Source of the DNA: Variibacter gotjawalensis
Lineage (GTDB): Bacteria > Pseudomonadota > Alphaproteobacteria > Rhizobiales > Xanthobacteraceae
Assembly (NCBI RefSeq): GCF_002355335.1
Contig: NZ_AP014946.1
Span: 697,501 to 761,500, forward strand
Direction of reading: 5' to 3'
Length of the DNA stretch: 64,000 bases
The notes below the pieces were generated by a model, which worked only from the letters and a program-made list of their open reading frames with translations, was not told where the DNA came from and searched no databases. Shown piece by piece: positions 57,925 to 64,000 of this stretch (positions are counted from its first letter, which is position 1; each line of letters begins with the position of its first letter). A program made the translations under genes and the position numbers.

Positions 57925-60402
57925 TCACGCGTTATTGTCATTCCCGATGAGGATTTCGCGTTTTCCGGCGTGATTTGCCTGACCGACGACGCCTTCCTTC
58001 TCCATCCGCTCCATCAGCGATGCAGCCTTGTTGTAGCCGATCTGCAGGCGCCGCTGGATGTAGCTGGTCGATGCCTTCTGATCGCGAACGACGATCTGCA
58101 CGGCCTGGCTGAAGAGGTCGCCGCCCTCATCGCCACCGCCCATGCCGGTCGCGTCGAACACCGGATTGTCCTCGTCTTCTTCGAGCGATGCCGTGACGGC
58201 TTCGAGATATTGCGGCGCACCTTGCGACTTGAGGTGACGCACGACTTTCTCAACTTCTTCATCCGAGCAGAACGGTCCGTGCACACGGCTGATGCGTCCG
58301 CCGCCCGCCATGTAGAGCATGTCGCCCTGGCCGAGCAGTTGCTCGGCACCTTGCTCGCCGAGAATCGTGCGGCTGTCGATTTTCGACGTGACCTGGAAGG
58401 AGATACGGGTCGGGAAGTTCGCCTTGATCGTGCCCGTGATGACGTCGACGGACGGGCGCTGCGTCGCGAGCACGACGTGGATGCCGGCCGCACGCGCCAT
58501 CTGCGCAAGGCGCTGGATCGCGCCTTCGATATCCTTGCCGGCGACCATCATCAGGTCGGCCATTTCGTCGACGATGACGACGATCAGCGGCAACGGCTCG
58601 AGCTCGAGCATCTCCTCTTCGTAGATCGCCTGACCGCTTTCCTTGTCGTAACCGGTATGCACCGAGCGCGTCAGCGTCTCGCCCTTCTGCTTCGCTTCGG
58701 CGACCCGCACGTTGTAGCCATCGATGTTGCGCACACCGATCTTCGACATCTTGCGGTAGCGGTCTTCCATCTCGCGCACCGCCCATTTGAGCGCGGTGAC
58801 GGCCTTCTTCGGATCGGTGACGACAGGCGTCAGCAGGTGCGGGATGCCCTCGTAAACCGAGAGTTCCAGCATCTTCGGGTCGATCATGATCAAACGGCAC
58901 TGCTCGGGCTTGAGCCGGTACAGCAACGACAGGATCATCGTATTGATGGCGACCGACTTACCGGAGCCGGTGGTGCCGGCGATCAGCAAGTGCGGCATGC
59001 GCGCGAGGTCGACGATCACGGGCTCGCCGCCGATCGTCTTACCGAGACAGATCGCCAGCTTGTGCGGGCCATTTGTGTAATCCTCGGCGGTCAGCAGTTC
59101 GCGGAAGGACACCTTCTCGCGCTTCGCATTCGGCAATTCGATGCCGATCGCGTTGCGGCCCTGCACGACCGCGACACGCGCCGACACCGCGCTCATCGAG
59201 CGCGCGATATCGTCGGCGAGGCCGATCACGCGGGAAGATTTGATGCCCGGCGCGGGCTCGAGCTCATACAGCGTGACGACGGGACCCGGCCGCGCATTGA
59301 TGATCTCGCCGCGCACGCCGAAGTCGACCAGCACGCCTTCGAGCGCGGTCGCATTCGCTTCGAGTTGATCCGAAGAGAGCGACACCTTCTCCTTCACGGG
59401 TGGCGCCAGCAGATTCAGCGACGGCAGTTCGTATTTATCGCCACGCTTGCTCGCCTTGACGGGCTTTGCTTTCTTCGGCGCGGCACGAACCGGTGCCTCG
59501 TCTTCCTCGTCCTCGTCTTCTTCCTCTTCGTAATCTTCTGCCGGTTGCAGACGGCCGGCCGCATGCGCCGGCAGCTCGACCGGCGGCGCATCGCGCCAGC
59601 GTGGTTCGACGCGCTCGCCACGCCGAGCCGGCGCGAGCGAAGCGCTCTCGCGGTTCGTCCAGCGATTGAGCAAGAACGAGAAGGTTCGCCCAATACGCGC
59701 CTTCGCACTCAGGAAAGCATGCCCGATGAGGCCGAGCAGCGGCGTGCGCTGGCGTTCGTCCTCTTCGACGCCCGAGTCGTCGTAATCCTCTTCTTCCTCT
59801 TCGGCTTCGACGTCCTGTTCGCCATGCGCGCGGAACATGAGGCCGACCGAGATCAGGAACGCCACGAATGCGATAGTCCCGGCCGCGCCCACGATGATGA
59901 ACCGCTCGGTCGATGACAGCGATCCACCGAACGCAAACTGAGCGAGCCGCAGCAACGCATCGCCGAGCGTTCCGCCGAGCCCGGTCGGCAACGGCCAACC
60001 CGCAGGCACCCGCGTCGCCGACAGCGTCAGCGCAATCGCGATCAGCGCGACCAGCCAGAATGAAATGCGCAACTTTTCGCGGTGCAATGGCCGGTTACTG
60101 GCCAGCTGCCAGCCCCAAATCGCCACCGGCAACAGTAGCACGATCGAGGCAAGCCCGGTCAGCTGCATCATCAGGTCCGCGATGATCGCGCCCGGATAGC
60201 CGAGAAGGTTGGTCGCCGCCGCTTTGGTAGCGTGCGTGAGGCTCGGGTCTTTGACCGACCACGTCGCAAGCGCAACGCCGACCATCCCGGTGACGCCGAG
60301 CAGGCCGAGACCGGTGAGCAAGCGCGCGCGACGGCCGATCGCTTCACGCAGATCGTCCGAGAGGAACGCCGTAGGATCGATGCTGCGCCAGAACGTTGCC
60401 AT
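57925..60402 (-). CDS. ftsK: DNA translocase FtsK
   Basis: 825 residues. Four N-terminal membrane segments (about 28-190) anchor it at the septum, a long acidic and Pro/Ala linker follows (EEEEEDYDD and DYEEEEDEDEEDE runs), then the motor with Walker A GTTGSGKSVAIN, Walker B VIVDEMADLMM, and a C-terminal gamma winged helix (STSYIQRRLQIGYNKAA) that reads polar DNA motifs. It pumps chromosomal DNA through the division site. Aminotransferase gene upstream, lolA downstream. Confidence 0.96.
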   Translation of the reverse strand: MATFWRSIDPTAFLSDDLREAIGRRARLLTGLGLLGVTGMVGVALATWSVKDPSLTHATKAAATNLLGYPGAIIADLMMQLTGLASIVLLLPVAIWGWQLASNRPLHREKLRISFWLVALIAIALTLSATRVPAGWPLPTGLGGTLGDALLRLAQFAFGGSLSSTERFIIVGAAGTIAFVAFLISVGLMFRAHGEQDVEAEEEEEDYDDSGVEEDERQRTPLLGLIGHAFLSAKARIGRTFSFLLNRWTNRESASLAPARRGERVEPRWRDAPPVELPAHAAGRLQPAEDYEEEEDEDEEDEAPVRAAPKKAKPVKASKRGDKYELPSLNLLAPPVKEKVSLSSDQLEANATALEGVLVDFGVRGEIINARPGPVVTLYELEPAPGIKSSRVIGLADDIARSMSAVSARVAVVQGRNAIGIELPNAKREKVSFRELLTAEDYTNGPHKLAICLGKTIGGEPVIVDLARMPHLLIAGTTGSGKSVAINTMILSLLYRLKPEQCRLIMIDPKMLELSVYEGIPHLLTPVVTDPKKAVTALKWAVREMEDRYRKMSKIGVRNIDGYNVRVAEAKQKGETLTRSVHTGYDKESGQAIYEEEMLELEPLPLIVVIVDEMADLMMVAGKDIEGAIQRLAQMARAAGIHVVLATQRPSVDVITGTIKANFPTRISFQVTSKIDSRTILGEQGAEQLLGQGDMLYMAGGGRISRVHGPFCSDEEVEKVVRHLKSQGAPQYLEAVTASLEEDEDNPVFDATGMGGGDEGGDLFSQAVQIVVRDQKASTSYIQRRLQIGYNKAASLMERMEKEGVVGQANHAGKREILIGNDNNA

Positions 60403-60422
60403 ACGCTACTCGTTTGCCATTT

Positions 60423-61631
60423 TCATTGTTCGAGCACCGCGACGAGGCGATGCAGCGCCTCCGCCGTGATCTCACGATTCTGAACCATCGCGATGCGAAG
60501 ATACCCGTCGCCCGGATTACTTCCGTCAGCACCCGCACGCGCGAGATAACTTCCCGGCACGACGCGCACGCCGGCCTCGCGCCACAAGCGCAGCGCCGCT
60601 TCCGGATCGCTGCAGACTTTCGACACATCGAGCCACAGGAAGAAGCCGCCGGCCGGGCGCTTGTAGCCGAAGCGATCGCCGATGATCTGATCGGCGAGAT
60701 CGAACTTCGCCGCATACATCGCGCGGTTCTCGATCACGTGGGCTTCGTCGTTGTAAGCCGCGATCGCCACTTCCTGTGCGGGCAGCGGCACCTGCGGTGC
60801 CGAGACGGTGCGCAGATCGAGATACGGCTTGATGAAGGCCGCATCGCCGGCCGCAAAACCGACGCGCAAACCCGCAAGGCTCGAACGCTTCGACAGAGAG
60901 TGGAAGACGACGACGTTGGAGAAATCGTCGCCCGTCACCTGCAGCATGCCGGGCGGCGACACCTGCGTGTAGATCTCCGAATAGCACTCGTCGGCGAACA
61001 GCATGAAGCCGTGCCGGCGCGCCATCCCGATCAATCGCGTGAGATAGGCGCGATCCGCCACCGCGCCTTGCGGGTTGGCGGGCGAGGCGAGGAAAAACGC
61101 GACGGTGCGCGCGAGCAACTCATCGCTCAGCGAGTCGAGATCGGGGAGAAAGCCGGAAGCCGCAGTCGCCGGCATGTAGACCGGCTCGCAATCGGCTGCG
61201 ACGGCGGCCGCCGAATAGACGGCGTAAAACGGGTTCGGCACCAGCACGGCGGGTTTGCCGGCACGCGGCTTCACATGCCGCTTCGCGGCCGTGACAGCGA
61301 GGAAAAGGCCTTCGCGCGTGCCGGACAGCACGACGACTTCCTTCACGGGATCGACCGGCCGCGAAGGATTGAAACGGCGGTTCAGCCAACCGGCGGCCGC
61401 CTCGCAAAAGCGGTTAGAGCCCTTGTTCGGCGGATACTTGCCGAAATCCGCCAGATTGGCCTGCAGGATCGGCCCGACGAAGGACGGGATCGGATGCTGC
61501 GGCTCGCCCACCGCGAGGCTGATCGGCGGCTTACCGGGTTCGACACCCTCAAGCAAATCCGTCAGCCGCACGAACGGAGAGCGCGTGTCGGCAGCGGGCA
61601 TCGATTTCAAAGCGGGTGCGGCGGGGCTCAT
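60423..61631 (-). CDS. Class I/II aminotransferase, DapC-like
   Basis: 402 residues. PLP enzyme: GEPQHPIP, KGSNRFCEAAAGWL, NPFYAVY, SPANPQG and PLP Lys in FHSLSKRSSLAGLRVG. Close in layout to the succinyldiaminopimelate aminotransferases found just upstream of ftsK in Rhizobiales, so lysine/peptidoglycan synthesis is the best guess; substrate is not proved. First gene of the ftsK operon, 20 bases ahead of it. Confidence 0.88.
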   Translation of the reverse strand: MSPAAPALKSMPAADTRSPFVRLTDLLEGVEPGKPPISLAVGEPQHPIPSFVGPILQANLADFGKYPPNKGSNRFCEAAAGWLNRRFNPSRPVDPVKEVVVLSGTREGLFLAVTAAKRHVKPRAGKPAVLVPNPFYAVYSAAAVAADCEPVYMPATAASGFLPDLDSLSDELLARTVAFFLASPANPQGAVADRAYLTRLIGMARRHGFMLFADECYSEIYTQVSPPGMLQVTGDDFSNVVVFHSLSKRSSLAGLRVGFAAGDAAFIKPYLDLRTVSAPQVPLPAQEVAIAAYNDEAHVIENRAMYAAKFDLADQIIGDRFGYKRPAGGFFLWLDVSKVCSDPEAALRLWREAGVRVVPGSYLARAGADGSNPGDGYLRIAMVQNREITAEALHRLVAVLEQ

Positions 61632-61660
61632 GGGCAGCTTTCATAGTTAAGACGCTGAGG

Positions 61661-61675
61661 TTAAGGCGCGTTTAA
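61661..61675. promoter_or_regulatory. CtrA-type site TTAA-N7-TTAA
   Basis: GGTTAAGGCGCGTTTAACC contains the full CtrA consensus as an extended palindrome, 30 bases upstream of the aminotransferase-ftsK-lolA operon. A further TTAA half-site is 15 bases closer to the gene. Confidence 0.55.
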
Positions 61676-61791
61676 CCATCGACCGGCGGCCGAGCAAACT
61701 TGTCCCCGCATCAACGGATTTCGGCGCCCTTGTCCGGGCCGCGAACTTCCCGTTAGCCTTGGCGGATAACAAACAGCGCGGGGGAAACGAA

Positions 61792-62901
61792 ATGCTGCGC
61801 ACCATCACGCTCGCGGCCGCACTTGTCGGGATGCTTCTCGGACCGGCTTTCGCCCATCGTCCCGACCAGGCGCCGCATCAGCTCTTCCGCATCGGCGACC
61901 TGCCGCTCGAAGGCGGTGAGACGATCAAGGACTTTGCGATCTCCTACGTTACGCACGGCACGCTGAACGCCAAGAAGTCCAATGCAATCCTGATGGTGAC
62001 GGCGATCAGCGGCAATCATCACCGCCTCGACTTCCTGATCGGTCCCGGCAAGGCGCTCGACACCGACAAGTATTTCATCATCTGCACGGACGCGATCGGC
62101 AACGGACTCACCACTTCGCCGTCGAATTCCACCGCGCAGCCGCGCATGAAGTTTCCGAAATTTCTCATCCGCGACATGGTGACGTCGCAGAAAAAGCTGC
62201 TCGACCATCTGGGCATCAATCACGTCGTCGCAGTGATCGGACCGTCGATGGGCGGGATGCAGGTGCTGCAATGGGGCGTCAGCCATCCGAACATGATGGA
62301 CAGCCTGATCGCGCTGGTGCCGCTCGCGAAGACGCCGGCTTGGACCGTCGCGGTGCTCGATGCGAGCCGCAAGGCGATCATGCTCGATCCGGCCTGGAAG
62401 GACGGCAACTACGAAGCACCACCCGAAAACGGCATCCGCCTCTATCGCGACATCCTGAGCTTCCTCGCCGCGCGCAGCCCGGAAATGTATCGCGACCAAT
62501 TCAAGAACAACGGCATGGACGTGCTGCCGTGGCTCAAGGAGCAGGAGACAGCGCTCATCAAAGCCTTCGACGCCAACGATTGGATCTATCAGACCTGGGC
62601 TTACGAGCGGCACGATGTCGGCACCACACCGGGCCACAACGGCGATCTCGAAAAAGCCCTCGGCGCCATCAAGGCGAAGACACTGATCCTCAACGGCACC
62701 AAGGATCTCTTGAACCCCGAATACGAGCCGGAAGCCGCCGCAAAATTTATCAAGGACGTGAAGGTCGGCACCATCAGCCCCGGCAGCGTGACGGGTCACG
62801 CATCGGCGGGCGGCGGCATTCCGGCCGACGTCGAGTTCCTCAATCGCGAGATCATGTCGTTCCTCAACGTCGTGACGGACAACGGAAAAAAGCTGCAATG
62901 A
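61792..62901 (+). CDS. Secreted alpha/beta hydrolase, homoserine acetyltransferase-like
   Basis: 369 residues from ATG 61792 (GGGGGAAACGAA upstream); an ATG at 61759 is possible but would put residues before the signal peptide. Signal peptide 1-21 (AALVGMLLGPAFA). MetX-like fold: nucleophile Ser in GPSMGGMQVLQW, acid in NGTKDLLNP, base His in TGHASAGGG. The exported location argues against methionine synthesis and for an extracytoplasmic esterase or lactone-type hydrolase. Substrate unknown. Confidence 0.85.
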   Translation: MLRTITLAAALVGMLLGPAFAHRPDQAPHQLFRIGDLPLEGGETIKDFAISYVTHGTLNAKKSNAILMVTAISGNHHRLDFLIGPGKALDTDKYFIICTDAIGNGLTTSPSNSTAQPRMKFPKFLIRDMVTSQKKLLDHLGINHVVAVIGPSMGGMQVLQWGVSHPNMMDSLIALVPLAKTPAWTVAVLDASRKAIMLDPAWKDGNYEAPPENGIRLYRDILSFLAARSPEMYRDQFKNNGMDVLPWLKEQETALIKAFDANDWIYQTWAYERHDVGTTPGHNGDLEKALGAIKAKTLILNGTKDLLNPEYEPEAAAKFIKDVKVGTISPGSVTGHASAGGGIPADVEFLNREIMSFLNVVTDNGKKLQ

Positions 62902-63021
62902 CACACGGCCGCAAGAAAAGCGGCCACCGTGATCCCCCGCGCGGGCCGCGATACCGCCTCACAACGGCCATCTCGGCTCGCGAACAACGCGGCAATCGAG
63001 TAGACCGCCGAAGAGGTTTCC

Positions 63022-64000
63022 GTGCGCCGCATCCGTGTCTTCGTTTCTTCTCCGGGTGATGCCCGCTTTGAGCGGGCGCGTCTTGCGCGCGTCATCGAAC
63101 GGCTGAACGGCGAGTTCCGCGGCGTCGCGCAGCTCGAACCGATCCGTTGGGAAACCGAGTTCTACAAAGCGCACGACACCTTCCAGGCGCAAATCCCGGA
63201 ATCCGCCGCCTGCGACATGGTCATCGCGGTGTTTCGCTCGCGCCTCGGCACGGAACTGCCCCCGAGCTTTCCGCCCGACGCCGAAGGCCGCGCGTATCCG
63301 AGCGGCACCGCTTATGAGGTGCTGTCCGCGATTCACGCGGCGCGCCAGCACGGCCACCCGGACGTCTACGTCTTCCGCGCCACCGAACCGCCGGTCGTCA
63401 AACTCGAAGACCCCGAGCGTTCGCAAATCGAATCGCAGTGGGAGCGGCTCAAGCAGTTCTTCGACGACTGGTTCATCAGTCCCGAAGGCCAGTTCATCGC
63501 GGCCCTGCAAACCTTCAACAGCACCGACGATTTCGAGGAACAGGCCGAGCGGCTGCTGCGCAAGTGGCTAGAAGAAAAAGTGCTGCGCGGGCGTTCGGTC
63601 GTTTGGCCCGCCGATATCAAAGGCTCGCCGTTCCGCGGCCTCGCCGCCTTCGGCTACAAGCACGCCTCTGTTTTCTTCGGCCGCAACCGCGACATCGCGA
63701 AGACCGTCGACCGCTTCAAAGACGCGAGCGAGAAGGGCTGCGCGTTCCTGCTGCTCAACGGCGCCAGCGGCTCCGGCAAATCATCGCTCGCTCGCGCGGG
63801 CCTCGTGCCGCGTCTCACGGCGCCGGGCGTCGTGCCGCAAGTCGATCATTGGCGCGTTGCCAGTATGCGCGTCGGCGAGGTCGGCGGCGATCCGACGCTC
63901 AGCCTCGCGCGGCGTTTGTTCGATCGCGCCGACGATCTGCCGGACGACGAACGCGGCCGGCCCGCCGCGCTGCCCGAGCTGAGCGCCACCGACTTCCGCA
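63022..64000 (+). CDS. DUF4062/STAND-type NTPase, 3' end cut by window
   Basis: The first 326 residues of a larger protein, from GTG 63022 with AGAGG 5 bases before it. Residues 1-110 match DUF4062 (RIRVFVSSPGDARFERARL, a TIR-like fold found in signalling ATPases). A linker leads to SPFRGLAAFGYKHASVFFGRNRDI near 202, then the P-loop NGASGSGKSSLARAG at 246-259, the layout of novel STAND (nSTAND1) NTPases, which usually end in WD40 or TPR sensor repeats. The remainder, including any sensor, lies beyond the window. STAND proteins often act in defence or stress signalling. Confidence 0.8.
   Translation, partial: MRRIRVFVSSPGDARFERARLARVIERLNGEFRGVAQLEPIRWETEFYKAHDTFQAQIPESAACDMVIAVFRSRLGTELPPSFPPDAEGRAYPSGTAYEVLSAIHAARQHGHPDVYVFRATEPPVVKLEDPERSQIESQWERLKQFFDDWFISPEGQFIAALQTFNSTDDFEEQAERLLRKWLEEKVLRGRSVVWPADIKGSPFRGLAAFGYKHASVFFGRNRDIAKTVDRFKDASEKGCAFLLLNGASGSGKSSLARAGLVPRLTAPGVVPQVDHWRVASMRVGEVGGDPTLSLARRLFDRADDLPDDERGRPAALPELSATDFR

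Noticed and set aside
57370-59916. Open frame of 848 codons on the plus strand
   Set aside because: It lies antisense to lolA and ftsK and is a composition artefact: Arg- and Leu-rich with no motif.
61792-62901. Homoserine O-acetyltransferase (MetX) call
   Set aside because: The fold is MetX-like but the signal peptide places it outside the cytosol, and metA is present elsewhere in the window.

Overview
The window is GC-rich, densely coding DNA of an alphaproteobacterium, most likely order Hyphomicrobiales (Rhizobiales), near the Bradyrhizobium/Xanthobacteraceae side. Signs of this are a SAM-II type metA leader, the aminotransferase-ftsK-lolA order, kdsB-pheA beside a membrane-anchored cytochrome c (CycM type), two glnK-amtB operons with sigma-54 promoters, TTAA-N7-TTAA (CtrA-type) sites and several families of dispersed palindromes. 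It reads as ordinary chromosome: no transposase, phage gene, CRISPR array or rRNA was seen. The one tRNA is initiator tRNA-fMet.

Layout. 1-4.6 kb: 3' part of an M23 peptidase, a membrane protein, a cupin, two overlapping FadR-type GntR regulators, a YjbR protein and a DUF1203 protein that seems to have lost its last residues to an in-frame TAG. 4.6-13 kb: clpB, a MOSC protein, hrpB, a membrane-anchored aspartic protease and a phosphomannomutase/phosphoglucomutase. 13-17.8 kb: thioesterase, agmatinase-like ureohydrolase with a hairpin at its start codon, GST, pheA, kdsB and cycM. 17.9-25.8 kb: a YejABEF-type peptide ABC importer with two binding proteins. 26-28.7 kb: a set that looks like a periplasmic amine dehydrogenase system (Tat flavin amine oxidase, cytochrome c, exported RidA). 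28.8-38.1 kb: ghrA-like reductase, a small unknown gene, gyrB, an acyl-CoA ligase, a hybrid PAS histidine kinase and a membrane acyltransferase with a CtrA-type site upstream. 38.2-41.4 kb: an autotransporter whose passenger is a PAP2 phosphatase.

41.7-49.4 kb: tRNA-fMet, a LysR remnant, an XRE regulator, an MFS transporter, metA under a SAM-II riboswitch, then chorismate mutase-hisC-tyrosine dehydrogenase-tesB. 49.4-54.5 kb: two paralogous glnK-amtB operons, each with a -24/-12 promoter, separated by a vapBC module whose vapC is frameshifted at a run of eight C. 54.5-57 kb: SDR and Baeyer-Villiger-type monooxygenase. 57-61.6 kb: aminotransferase-ftsK-lolA operon with a CtrA-type site upstream. 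61.8-64 kb: a secreted MetX-like hydrolase and the start of a large DUF4062/STAND-type NTPase that runs off the window.

The least ordinary items are the amine oxidase/cytochrome c/RidA set, the truncated STAND-type gene, the PAP2 autotransporter, the chorismate mutase with a degenerate prephenate-dehydratase-like tail, and the broken vapC, DUF1203 and LysR genes. Functions are assigned from motifs and family memory; no search was run.
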